Below are positions 7,923 to 16,317 of a stretch of 64,000 nt of DNA, piece by piece. The notes beneath the pieces are model-generated. The model saw only the letters and a list, made by a program, of their open reading frames with translations. It was not told the DNA's origin and ran no database searches. Source of the DNA: Anaerolineae bacterium (GTDB lineage: Bacteria; Chloroflexota; Anaerolineae; Aggregatilineales; Phototrophicaceae); NCBI GenBank assembly GCA_022822545.1, contig JAJEBE010000053.1, positions 1-64,000 of the forward strand, given 5' to 3'. Position 1 is the first letter of the stretch; each line of letters opens with the position of its first letter. The position numbers were made by a program, and so were the translations under genes.

Positions 7923-9539
7923 ATGAAAACCATGTCCCTCGATTTCAAGTCTCGCCGCTCGATGATCAGCGCCCGCCGCGGCATGGTCGGCGCCAGCAAC
8001 CCGCTGGCCGCTCAAGCGGGCCTCAACATTTTGCGTCAGGGAGGCAACGCCGCTGATGCTGCGGTCGCCACGTCGGCGATGATGAACGTCATGGATCCCG
8101 GCTCCTGCGGCATCGGCGGGGATTGCTTCGCCCTTTATTATGACGCGGCGACCAAGCAAGTCAGCGCTCTGAACGGCAGCGGACGCGCGCCGCAAGCTTT
8201 GACGCTGGAGACCGTCCGCGCTATGGGTTGGGACAGGATGAACCCGCGCCACGCCCACAGCGTGACCGTGCCCGGGGCGGTACGCGGCTGGCACGATTTG
8301 CTGGAGCGGCATGGCACGATGACGCTGGCGGATGCGCTGACTGAGGCCATCCACTATGCGGGCGATGGTTATCCGACGGCGCCGGTGGTCGGCCTGCGCT
8401 GGGAACGATCGGCGCCCTTCCTGCGCAGCGCCGCCAACGCCGAAGATTATCTGCCTAATGGCGCGCCGCCAAAAGCGGGGCAGATCGTCCGCTTGCCTGG
8501 TTTGGCGAAGACCTTAAGGGCTATCGCCGAGGGCGGACCCGATGCTTTCTACACGGGACCCACCGCCGAGGCGATCGTCAAGTCGCTGGCTGAACATGGC
8601 GGGCTGATGACCCTGGATGATCTGAAAAATCACCGCTCGACCTGGGACGAGCCGATCCATACCGATTATCGCGGACTGACCGTCTATGAATGCCCGCCCA
8701 ACGGACAGGGCTTGACCGCGCTGATCGCCCTCAACATCGCCGAGCAATTCGACCTGGCCTCCCGGCCCTGGGATTCGCCGGAGCGCCTGCATCTGATGGT
8801 CGAGTCAATGCGCCTGGCCTGGGCTGACGCGCATGAATACATCGCCGACATGCGCCGCGCCGATGTGCCGGTTGAGAAGCTGCTCAGCAAGGATTACGCC
8901 GCCGCCCGCGCCGGTCTCATTTCCAATTACTACACTATGGATCCGCCGCCGACGCCCGGCGAGCTGCCCGGCGGCAGCGACACGATTTACCTCAGCGCGG
9001 TTGATGGCGCGGGCAACGCCTGCTCCTTCATCAAAAGCCTGTACATGGGCTTCGGCGTCGGCATCGTCGCCGAGGGCACCGGCGTCTGGCTGCAGAATCG
9101 CGGCGCCGGCTTCTCGCTGCGGCCCGGCCACCGCAACGCCCTGGCGCCGGGCAAGCGCCCCTATCACACCATCATCCCGGGTATGGCGTTGAAGGACGGC
9201 GAACTCTGGGCGAGCTTCGGCGTCATGGGCGGTTTCATGCAGCCGCAAGGGCACTTCCAGGTCATCAGCGCCATGGTCGATGACGAGCTCAACCCGCAGG
9301 AAGCGCTCGATCGGCCGCGCTGGATGATTCAGAATGGCGACCCCGGCGGGGCGCTGCTGATCGAAGAGGGGACGCCATTCAAGACCATGGCGGACCTGGC
9401 CGAGCGCGGCCATCGCATCCAGCCGGAAGCGGGCTTGGGCCGGGGCAATTTCGGGCGCGGGCAGATCATCCGTCGCGTGGACGGCGTCCTGCATGGCGGC
9501 AGCGAGCCGCGGGCTGATGGGCAGATCGCGGCGTATTGA
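7923..9539 (+). CDS. Gamma-glutamyltransferase family protein
   Basis: Ntn-hydrolase of the GGT family, about 538 residues from ATG 7923 (GGAG lies upstream; the frame is open further upstream but without support). Visible motifs are the N-terminal ISARRGMVGASNPLAAQAG and GGNAADAAVA, the PGSCGIGGDCF segment, and the likely autoprocessing site SDTIYLSAVD, where the threonine would become the N-terminal nucleophile of the small subunit. Further on are GNACSFIKSLYMGFG and the C-terminal GGFMQPQGHFQV. There is no signal peptide, unlike periplasmic glutathione-degrading GGTs, so a cytoplasmic hydrolase of gamma-glutamyl or related amides (for example the oxamate-hydrolase branch) is possible. It stands alone, next to peptide-uptake genes. 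Confidence 0.88.
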   Translation: MKTMSLDFKSRRSMISARRGMVGASNPLAAQAGLNILRQGGNAADAAVATSAMMNVMDPGSCGIGGDCFALYYDAATKQVSALNGSGRAPQALTLETVRAMGWDRMNPRHAHSVTVPGAVRGWHDLLERHGTMTLADALTEAIHYAGDGYPTAPVVGLRWERSAPFLRSAANAEDYLPNGAPPKAGQIVRLPGLAKTLRAIAEGGPDAFYTGPTAEAIVKSLAEHGGLMTLDDLKNHRSTWDEPIHTDYRGLTVYECPPNGQGLTALIALNIAEQFDLASRPWDSPERLHLMVESMRLAWADAHEYIADMRRADVPVEKLLSKDYAAARAGLISNYYTMDPPPTPGELPGGSDTIYLSAVDGAGNACSFIKSLYMGFGVGIVAEGTGVWLQNRGAGFSLRPGHRNALAPGKRPYHTIIPGMALKDGELWASFGVMGGFMQPQGHFQVISAMVDDELNPQEALDRPRWMIQNGDPGGALLIEEGTPFKTMADLAERGHRIQPEAGLGRGNFGRGQIIRRVDGVLHGGSEPRADGQIAAY

Positions 9540-9678
9540 GATGGGGATATCCGCTGAGTTTGCAGCCCGAGCGGTGGAAAAAGCGGCCGCTCGCAAGAAT
9601 ATGTGGCAATTTACCGCGAAACCGATTACGCTAGTCTCAGCAGTATCTTAGAAAATCAAGTGTGATGGGAGGAATCAC

Positions 9679-10959
9679 ATGATGTTAATCAAAAGAGTCG
9701 TATTAATAGCGCTGTTGCTTCTGATCACCGCCATTCCCGCAATTGCCCAGGACGAGCCGACGGTCGTCACCTGGCTGACTCTCGGCTGGCCGGTCGAAGC
9801 CATCATCGCCGAGTTCGAGGCGCAGAATCCTGATATCAAGATTGAAGCCGAGCAGATTGGCTTCAACGATCTGTTTACGCAGATTCAGGTAAGGCTTGGC
9901 GCGCGCTCGCCTCTGCCGGATGTCATCGCGGTTGATGTGCCGCTGGTATCGGGTTACGCCTTCCGCAATTGGCTGCTGCCGCTGGATCCGATCTTCACAG
10001 GCGATGAGGTCGACGACTGGTTGCCCGCTGCCGTCAACGCCGGTTCCTATGAGGGCATACTCTACGCCGCGCCCATCAGCACCTCAACACAATTGCTCTT
10101 CTACAATAAAGGCTGCTTTGATCGGGTCGGCTTAACCCCGCCGGGCGCCGATGATCGCCTGACCTGGGAAGAAATCGCCGAGATCGCCCAGCAAATGACC
10201 TTCGACGACGATGGTGACGGCACGCCTGATGTATGGGGTTTCATCTGGGAACAGATGGTCCGCATCTACCAGTTGCAGGCATTGCCGGAATCGCTCGGCG
10301 GCGCGGCCATCGGCGATGATGGCTTGACCGTTGACGGCGTCATCAATTCGCCCGAATGGATCGAAGCCTTCACCTACTATTACAATATGTTCAATGTCTG
10401 GAACGCGGCGCCGCAGGGCGAAGAGTTTTGGCCCGCCGACATCTTCGAGACTGGCAATATCTGTATGTTTGTCGGCGGTCCCTGGAACATCCCGCGCTTC
10501 GCCAATAACGCCGATCTCGATATCGAATGGGGCGTCTCGCGTCATCCTTACTTCGAAGATGGGGTGCCGGCAACCCCGACAGGCAGTTGGCATATCGGCG
10601 TGAACGCCAACAGCGAGAATGTAGAGGCGGCCACTCGTTTCGTCCACTTCATCTCCACAGGCGAGGGCGCCGAGCTATGGTGGCGCGAAGGCAGCGGCGA
10701 CTTCCCGGCGCAGCAATCCGTGCTCGCGCTCTTCGCCACCGAAGAAGAATTTGACGCCCTGCCGATGTCATACATGCGGACAGCAGCGGACGAAGCAACG
10801 GTTAATCCGCGGCCGCGCGCTGTGACCGTCGGCTTCCTGGAATATGAGCAGATCTTGCAGAATATCTTCCAGGATATCCGGAACGGCGCTGACGTCGAAG
10901 AAACGCTAAACCTCGCCGTGCAACGCATTGAAAGCGAAATGGCGAAATATATCGAGTAG
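9679..10959 (+). CDS. Sugar-type ABC substrate-binding protein (SBP_bac_1), first cluster
   Basis: Extracytoplasmic solute-binding protein, 426 residues, with a Sec signal peptide (KRVVLIALLLLITAIPAIAQ, cut predicted after AIAQ). The mature part begins with TVVTWLTLGW and contains the family pattern LLFYNKGCFDRVGLTPP and a late MFVGGPWNIPRF segment typical of the maltose/multiple-sugar class. A strong GGAGG precedes the ATG. It is the first gene of an operon with two MalF/MalG-like permeases and is separated from them by a 14-bp stem-loop. It contains many acidic residues. The ligand is unknown; carbohydrates are most likely. Confidence 0.92.
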   Translation: MMLIKRVVLIALLLLITAIPAIAQDEPTVVTWLTLGWPVEAIIAEFEAQNPDIKIEAEQIGFNDLFTQIQVRLGARSPLPDVIAVDVPLVSGYAFRNWLLPLDPIFTGDEVDDWLPAAVNAGSYEGILYAAPISTSTQLLFYNKGCFDRVGLTPPGADDRLTWEEIAEIAQQMTFDDDGDGTPDVWGFIWEQMVRIYQLQALPESLGGAAIGDDGLTVDGVINSPEWIEAFTYYYNMFNVWNAAPQGEEFWPADIFETGNICMFVGGPWNIPRFANNADLDIEWGVSRHPYFEDGVPATPTGSWHIGVNANSENVEAATRFVHFISTGEGAELWWREGSGDFPAQQSVLALFATEEEFDALPMSYMRTAADEATVNPRPRAVTVGFLEYEQILQNIFQDIRNGADVEETLNLAVQRIESEMAKYIE

Positions 10960-10970
10960 CATCCTTGTGT

Positions 10971-11006
10971 AGCGCGAGGGCTGCTTTCTACCGCAGTCCT
11001 TGCGCT
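10971..11006 (+). other. Intercistronic stem-loop after the first sugar-binding-protein gene
   Basis: A 14-bp stem (AGCGCGAGGGCTGC with GCAGTCCTTGCGCT, three G-T pairs) with an 8-base loop lies just after the binding-protein stop and before the permease gene. No T-run follows. Such hairpins usually protect or partly terminate the upstream message, giving excess binding protein. Confidence 0.65.
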
Positions 11007-11074
11007 CCCATCCACAACATCCGTCTTTGCAGCGACTCAGTGGTCCGCGCCAGTAAAATTTCGGACGCCGTTTA

Positions 11075-11938
11075 ATGCGCGTTAGACAGCAAATCATTCC
11101 CTATCTCTTCCTGCTTCCCGCCTTGATCTTGCTGATCGTTTTCAATCTGCTGCCCACGATCGCGACTGTGGTGGAAAGCACTTTCGTGATCTCATTGCGC
11201 AGCGGCGAGCGCGTCTTCGCCGGCTTTGCCAATTACAACCGAATCTTCAACGACCCGGTATTTTGGAAATCGCTTCAAGTCACCGTGGTATTCAGCCTCA
11301 TTGTGAATCCACTACAGATCGCCCTGGCGCTGGGGCTTTCGATGTTGATCAACCAGAAGCTGCCCGGCATAGGCATTTTTCGCAGCATCTATCTGTTGCC
11401 GGTAGCCGTCTCGCTGAACGTCACTGCGATTGTCTGGCGCCTGATGCTGGACCAGAACACCGGCATGATCAACGGCATCCTCTTCAACCTTGGCATTGAG
11501 CGTCAGCCCTTCCTGCATTCGGTCGACCTGGCGCTTTGGTCTATCATCATGATCGCCTCCTGGATCGGCGTGCCGCTTTGGAGCCTCTTCATCCTGGCTG
11601 GCTTGCAGAATATCCCGCCGCCCGTGTTGGAAGCGGCGAAAATCGACGGCGCCAACGCTTGGCAGTCATTCACGCGCATCACCTTGCCGCTATTGCGCCG
11701 TGTCCTCGCCTTCGTCCTGGTGGCCGATACCGTCGCCAACTTCTTGCTATTCGCGCCTATCCTGCTCACCACGCAGGGCGGCCCGCAGCTTTCGACCAAC
11801 TTGATCCTGTACGAGACCTACCGCCGTGGCTTCGTGTATGGCGACCTTGGCGCATCGGCCGCCATGCTTTCGGTGATGCTCGTCATCGTCTTCATCATCG
11901 TCGGGCTGGAGCTGTATGTCCTGCGCGGCCAGGACTGA
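11075..11938 (+). CDS. MalF/UgpA-type sugar ABC permease
   Basis: Inner-membrane permease of 287 residues. The N-terminus QQIIPYLFLLPALILLIVFNLLP is the typical first helix, and the EAA loop is visible as PPPVLEAAKIDGANAWQSFTRITLPLL. It should form a heterodimer with the MalG-like permease encoded 17 bases downstream. No clear ribosome binding site precedes the ATG at 11075. The cluster has no ATPase gene, so the importer presumably borrows a shared MsiK-type ATPase encoded elsewhere. Confidence 0.92.
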   Translation: MRVRQQIIPYLFLLPALILLIVFNLLPTIATVVESTFVISLRSGERVFAGFANYNRIFNDPVFWKSLQVTVVFSLIVNPLQIALALGLSMLINQKLPGIGIFRSIYLLPVAVSLNVTAIVWRLMLDQNTGMINGILFNLGIERQPFLHSVDLALWSIIMIASWIGVPLWSLFILAGLQNIPPPVLEAAKIDGANAWQSFTRITLPLLRRVLAFVLVADTVANFLLFAPILLTTQGGPQLSTNLILYETYRRGFVYGDLGASAAMLSVMLVIVFIIVGLELYVLRGQD

Positions 11939-11955
11939 AGGAAATTTGCGCCAGT

Positions 11956-12852
11956 ATGTCTGATGCGATCAACCCGGCTACTGCGAGGGCATCATCCGCC
12001 AAGCGGCATGGCAAGCCCCTGCGCGCCACCCTCACGCCGGGCATCGTTTACACCTTGCTGATTATCGGCGTGCTCATCGTGGTCATCCCGCTGATGTGGG
12101 CGATGGCCGCCTCCTTCACACCCAATCACAAGGTCTTCGAATACGCCTATCCTTTCACTTGGCGCGCGCTCTTGCCGGTCGATTTCACCATGGAAGCATA
12201 CGACAATCTCTTCGCGCGCGGTTTCGGCCGCGCCATCGCCAATACCTTCTTCCTCGCCATCGCCACCGTGATCATCGGCGGCGCGGTCAATGCGTTGGCC
12301 GGCTTCGCCTTCGGGCGCTTCGAGTTCCGCGGTAAGAACGTCCTCTTCCTCACCATTATCATGCTCTCATTTCTTGTGCCGGTAGACCTAACCGCCATCC
12401 CGCGTTACATCCTGGTCAACAGCTTCGGCTGGATCAATACTTGGCAGGGGCTGCTGATTCCCGGCCTGGCCAACAGCCTGGTCATTTTCCTCTTTCGCCA
12501 GTTCTTCGCCGATATCCCGCAAGAGTTGATCGACGCCGCTCGCGTCGACGGCGCCACCTGGCTGCGCGTTCTCATCAGCATCATCCTGCCGATCTCCAAG
12601 CCCGTGCTGGTGGCGGCCGGCTTGCTGATGTTCATCAGCCAGTGGAACTCCTTCTTCTGGCCCCTGTTGGTGGCGCCGCGGCAGGAGCTGCGCGTGGTGC
12701 AAGTGGAGATCTCGCTGGCGGTTGGGCAGTACGGCACGATCTGGAACGAATTGCTGGCCGGCTCCATGATTGCCGCCGTCGTGCCGATCCTGCTCGTCAT
12801 CCCCTTCCAGCGTTATTATGTCGAAGCGATCACGGGCACGGGGCTGGAATAA
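11956..12852 (+). CDS. MalG/UgpE-type sugar ABC permease
   Basis: Inner-membrane permease, about 298 residues from the ATG at 11956. The reading frame stays open far upstream, over the preceding permease, but the protein family starts here. After a 35-residue cytoplasmic tail come the first helix (VYTLLIIGVLIVVIPLMWAM), the ASFTPNHKVF periplasmic start and the EAA loop PQELIDAARVDGATWLRVLISIILP. It ends the first sugar importer operon. Confidence 0.92.
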   Translation: MSDAINPATARASSAKRHGKPLRATLTPGIVYTLLIIGVLIVVIPLMWAMAASFTPNHKVFEYAYPFTWRALLPVDFTMEAYDNLFARGFGRAIANTFFLAIATVIIGGAVNALAGFAFGRFEFRGKNVLFLTIIMLSFLVPVDLTAIPRYILVNSFGWINTWQGLLIPGLANSLVIFLFRQFFADIPQELIDAARVDGATWLRVLISIILPISKPVLVAAGLLMFISQWNSFFWPLLVAPRQELRVVQVEISLAVGQYGTIWNELLAGSMIAAVVPILLVIPFQRYYVEAITGTGLE

Positions 12853-12948
12853 GCGCATCGCTTGCCGGCTCCAGTCGGCGTCACCACAAAACAGGGAGTA
12901 AGCTTGCGCAATCGGTTCAATCTACGTTATCATTTTTTTGATGAAATA

Positions 12949-12978
12949 TTGACCACATGGCAGAGGAGGCGCTATAGG
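12949..12978 (+). promoter_or_regulatory. Candidate promoter of the second sugar importer operon
   Basis: TTGACC (12949-12954), an 18-base spacer and TATAGG (12973-12978) lie about 60 bases before the binding-protein start. This is a consensus match only. Confidence 0.45.
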
Positions 12979-13036
12979 CCATTTCGCTGTGCTATCCTGT
13001 GAGACAGAATCTTCAAGACCAAATTAGGAGGACCAC

Positions 13037-14359
13037 ATGAAGCACCTGAAACTATTTTTGACCGTCGCGCTATTGCTCTTCGCCATCACCTCGGTCGGCG
13101 CGCAAGATGTCACCACCGTCGTCTGGTGGACCGAGTCCGGCGATGAGGTTGACGACTTCCTCATCCCGCTGCTCGCCGATGCCTTCAACGCCGAGCACGA
13201 TGACGTTCAACTGGAGATCATCGCGCAAGAATCGCTGAACGATGTCAACCGCACCGCCCTGCAAGCCGGCGCCGCGCCCGATATCATTCAGACGCCGGGC
13301 GCCGCCTTCATCGCCGAATTCGTCGATGCCGGGCAGATCCTGCCGATGACGAGCTTGGCCGATCAGTACGGCTGGAAAGACAAGCTGCTGCCCTGGGCTT
13401 ACAACTCCGGCGTCCTCGCTGGCGAGCTCTACAGCATCCCCATCACCTACGAGAGCATGGTGCTCTTCTACAACAAGACGCTATTCGCAGACATGGGTTG
13501 GGCCCCGCCGACATCACAAGCCGAGATTGACGCGATTGCCGCCGAAGCCATCGCCAATGACATCTTCCCCTTCACCTACGGCAACGCCTCCTGGCAGCCC
13601 TCCAACGAGCACCTGATGGGCATCTACCTCAACAACTACGCTGGCGTGGAAAATGTCTATCTCGCGCTCACGGGTCAAAAGCCTTGGACCGACACCGAAT
13701 TCGCTGAGGCGGCCGATCTGCTCGCTACCCAACTCGTGGACGGCTGGTTCAGTGGCGATCTCTCCAACTATTACGCCAACACCGGCGATGACATCCGCTA
13801 CGAGCTGGCTTCCGGCGAAGCGGCCATGATGCAGAGCGGCACCTGGAACTTCGGCAGCATCGGCCAATTCTTCGAGGAACAAGGCACCGAATGGGATTGG
13901 GCGCCCCTCCCGCCATTCCACGAACAAGCTGGTGAATACAACTACGAGTTGGCCACCGGCAGCACCATCTCGGTGAATGCCAATACCGAGAATCCGGACG
14001 CGGTCGGCAAGGTGATCGACTACTGGTTGAGCGACCCGGCTCGCGTTCTGGCGATCGCCGCTGGCGCTGGCTTCGGCGAATATGTCGTGCCGATCCACTT
14101 CACGGTTGATGACTTCCCGGCCGGCACCGATGAGCGCGTCGCCCGCTTCTTCGCCGATTTCGCCGCCGTCACTGGCGCTGGGCGCGCCGGTTACACCACC
14201 TGGACCTTCTGGCCCGCCGACGCCAACGTGCAACTGTGGACCGATATTGAACGGGTCTGGTCTGGTGAACTCAGCACCGAAGACTATCTCGCCGATCACG
14301 AAGCGCTCTGGGAACAGGCGCGCGATGAAGGCAAGACACTGCCAATCCCCGCGCGTTAG
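13037..14359 (+). CDS. Sugar-type ABC substrate-binding protein (SBP_bac_1), second cluster
   Basis: Extracytoplasmic binding protein, 440 residues, with a Sec signal peptide (KLFLTVALLLFAITSVGAQ). The mature part begins VTTVVWWTESGDE and shows AAPDIIQTPG, ITYESMVLFYNKTLFADMGW and a MMQSGTWNFGSIGQF segment typical of the class. A strong AGGAGG precedes the ATG. It heads an operon with two permeases and an ADP-ribosylglycohydrolase-family enzyme, so the ligand may be a glycoside that enzyme can cleave. It is a paralogue of, but clearly different from, the binding protein at 9.7 kb. Confidence 0.92.
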   Translation: MKHLKLFLTVALLLFAITSVGAQDVTTVVWWTESGDEVDDFLIPLLADAFNAEHDDVQLEIIAQESLNDVNRTALQAGAAPDIIQTPGAAFIAEFVDAGQILPMTSLADQYGWKDKLLPWAYNSGVLAGELYSIPITYESMVLFYNKTLFADMGWAPPTSQAEIDAIAAEAIANDIFPFTYGNASWQPSNEHLMGIYLNNYAGVENVYLALTGQKPWTDTEFAEAADLLATQLVDGWFSGDLSNYYANTGDDIRYELASGEAAMMQSGTWNFGSIGQFFEEQGTEWDWAPLPPFHEQAGEYNYELATGSTISVNANTENPDAVGKVIDYWLSDPARVLAIAAGAGFGEYVVPIHFTVDDFPAGTDERVARFFADFAAVTGAGRAGYTTWTFWPADANVQLWTDIERVWSGELSTEDYLADHEALWEQARDEGKTLPIPAR

Positions 14360-14381
14360 CGAGCATGAGCTAACTGATGAT

Positions 14382-14406
14382 GGCCAGGGGCGTTTTGCCC
14401 TTGGCC
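14382..14406 (+). other. Intercistronic stem-loop after the second sugar-binding-protein gene
   Basis: GGCCAGGGGC pairs with GCCCTTGGCC (10 bp, one G-T) around a GTTTT loop, directly after the binding-protein stop and before the permease gene. No T-run follows. It sits in the same place as the hairpins in the other importer operons of this window. Confidence 0.65.
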
Positions 14407-14514
14407 GTCTCTAGTCAGAAAGTATCCGGTCTTGAAATCGGCTCGCTGGCAGCGGAGCCGGATTGCCGGCAAACAGAGCTGGCGAAATAGAATCTAGAGC
14501 GAAAGTAAACCCCT

Positions 14515-15453
14515 ATGGCCACCGTACAAGCGACCGCACAGGCGACTGGAGCCCGGAAAGTCAAACCGAACGAGCAGAAAATCCCGCTCGCGCGCGTTCT
14601 GGGGCGTTGGGCATTCATGTGGCCCATCCTGGCGCTGAACTTGATTGTGATTGTCATTCCTTCCATCGCCGGCCTGGGCATCGCTTTCACAGAGTGGTCT
14701 GGTTATGGCCAGCCGGAGTTCATCGGCTTGGCGAACTTCGACCGGCTGATGCAAGACGCCGTCTTCTTCAAATCGCTCAGCAACAATATCGTCTGGACCG
14801 CGATATTCTTGACGATTCCCATCTTCATGGGTTTGCTCGGCGCTTATTTGCTGGCCGGCATCAAACGGGGACAAATGATTTTTCGCGTTCTTTATTTCAT
14901 TCCTTTTGTCTTGGCGTCGGTGGTCAACGCGCAGGTTTGGCGTTTTCTCCTGCATCACCGCGTCGGCATCGGTCCCTGGCTGGCTGAGCTCGGCATCACC
15001 GATATCCTTGATGTCGCCCTCTTCGGCAAAGCGGAAACGGCGCTCTATACCGTCGCCTTCGTGGATATCTGGCATTTTTGGGGTTTTCTGGTTGTGATTT
15101 ATCTGGCGGCGATGTCGGCAGTAGATGTTGAATTGTACGAAGTGGCGCGGCTTGATGGCGCCAGCCGCTTTCAGCAATTCCGCTATGTCACCCTGCCCAG
15201 CATTCGCCCGACCATCGTCTTCACCTTGCTGATGATTTTGATCTGGTCGGCGACGGTTTTTGATTATGTGTACATTCTCACCTCGGGCAAGCCGGCGCAT
15301 GCCTCGGAGGTGATGGGCACCTACCTCTACGAAACCGCCTTCTTCCGCTTTGACGCGGGCTACGCCGGCGCCATCGGCGTCGTGATGACCCTCTGGGTCG
15401 CGCTGGCGGTGGGTGGGTTTGTATTCCTAAGGAGACGCGGATGGGACGTTTAA
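14515..15453 (+). CDS. MalF/UgpA-type sugar ABC permease, second cluster
   Basis: Inner-membrane permease of 312 residues. About 35 mostly polar residues precede the first helix (WAFMWPILALNLIVIVIPSI). The EAA loop is VDVELYEVARLDGASRFQQFRYVTLPSI. Its last codons overlap the next permease by 13 bases, so the two are translationally coupled. It should act with the MalG-like partner and the binding protein upstream; no ATPase gene is present in the operon. Confidence 0.92.
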   Translation: MATVQATAQATGARKVKPNEQKIPLARVLGRWAFMWPILALNLIVIVIPSIAGLGIAFTEWSGYGQPEFIGLANFDRLMQDAVFFKSLSNNIVWTAIFLTIPIFMGLLGAYLLAGIKRGQMIFRVLYFIPFVLASVVNAQVWRFLLHHRVGIGPWLAELGITDILDVALFGKAETALYTVAFVDIWHFWGFLVVIYLAAMSAVDVELYEVARLDGASRFQQFRYVTLPSIRPTIVFTLLMILIWSATVFDYVYILTSGKPAHASEVMGTYLYETAFFRFDAGYAGAIGVVMTLWVALAVGGFVFLRRRGWDV

Positions 15454-16289
15454 ACATATTCGGATCCGGTCGCTCTCAATCGACCTTGCCCAATTACATT
15501 ATCTTGATTCTGCTGGCGCTTTTCGCCGCGCTACCAATCTTGCTGCTCGTGAGCAATTCTCTGAAATCCACCTCGGAAATCGCCGCCAGTCCCTTCTCCG
15601 TGCCCAGGGAGTTCCTCTGGAGCAACTATGGCGAAGCTTTTGACAAGGGCAACTATGCGGTGACCATCCGCAACAGCGCCATCCTGACCATTTCGACAAT
15701 CGCCGGCTCGCTGACGGTTGCCGGCCTGGCCGCTTATGCGCTTTCCCGCCTGAAGCTCAAAGGGTCGAACGTCCTGTCCTTTTATTTCCTGGTAGGCATC
15801 GGCGTTCCGGCGCAGTTGTTTATCATTCCACTATTCTTCATGTGGAAGCAATTGAGTCTGGTGAATACCCACGTTGGCCTCATCATCATTTATACCGCCC
15901 TGCAATCACCCTTCGCGACTTATTTGCTGCGTTCGTATATGCTGTCGATTCCGGAAGAATTTGTCGACGCGGCCAAGATTGACGGCGCATCCGATTGGCA
16001 GGTCTTCCGCCACATCATCGCGCCGCTCACCGGTCCGGGCTTCTTGACCGCCGGCTTGGTCATCGGCCTCTTCACCTGGAACGAATTCCTCTTCGCCGTG
16101 ACCTTCTTGCCGGAGAAGGAGTTCAAGCCGGTCGCCACCAGCCTCTACGCCTTCCAGGGCCGCTTCAGCCGAGATTGGGGGCTGACCAACGCCGGCTCGG
16201 TCATCATGATGGCGCCCGTTCTGATTCTATTCCTCGCCCTGCAACGCCGCTTCATCGAAGGTCTGACGCAAGGCGGCTTAAAAGCCTGA
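15441..16289 (+). CDS. MalG/UgpE-type sugar ABC permease, second cluster
   Basis: Inner-membrane permease of 282 residues starting at ATG 15441 inside the 3' end of the previous gene, with AAGGAG upstream. It has a typical first helix (YIILILLALFAALPILLLVSNS), the periplasmic KSTSEIAASPFSVP start and the EAA loop PEEFVDAAKIDGASDWQVFRHIIAPL. It is followed 28 bases later by the glycohydrolase gene, with a good ribosome binding site between them. Confidence 0.92.
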   Translation: MGRLNIFGSGRSQSTLPNYIILILLALFAALPILLLVSNSLKSTSEIAASPFSVPREFLWSNYGEAFDKGNYAVTIRNSAILTISTIAGSLTVAGLAAYALSRLKLKGSNVLSFYFLVGIGVPAQLFIIPLFFMWKQLSLVNTHVGLIIIYTALQSPFATYLLRSYMLSIPEEFVDAAKIDGASDWQVFRHIIAPLTGPGFLTAGLVIGLFTWNEFLFAVTFLPEKEFKPVATSLYAFQGRFSRDWGLTNAGSVIMMAPVLILFLALQRRFIEGLTQGGLKA

Positions 16290-16317
16290 TCATCTTTTCG
16301 CTCACCAGGAGACAAAT

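Noticed and set aside
11536..11955. Upstream extension of the MalG-like permease frame
   Set aside because: It overlaps the preceding permease in another frame and is unlike the family; the ATG at 11956 gives a normal-length protein.
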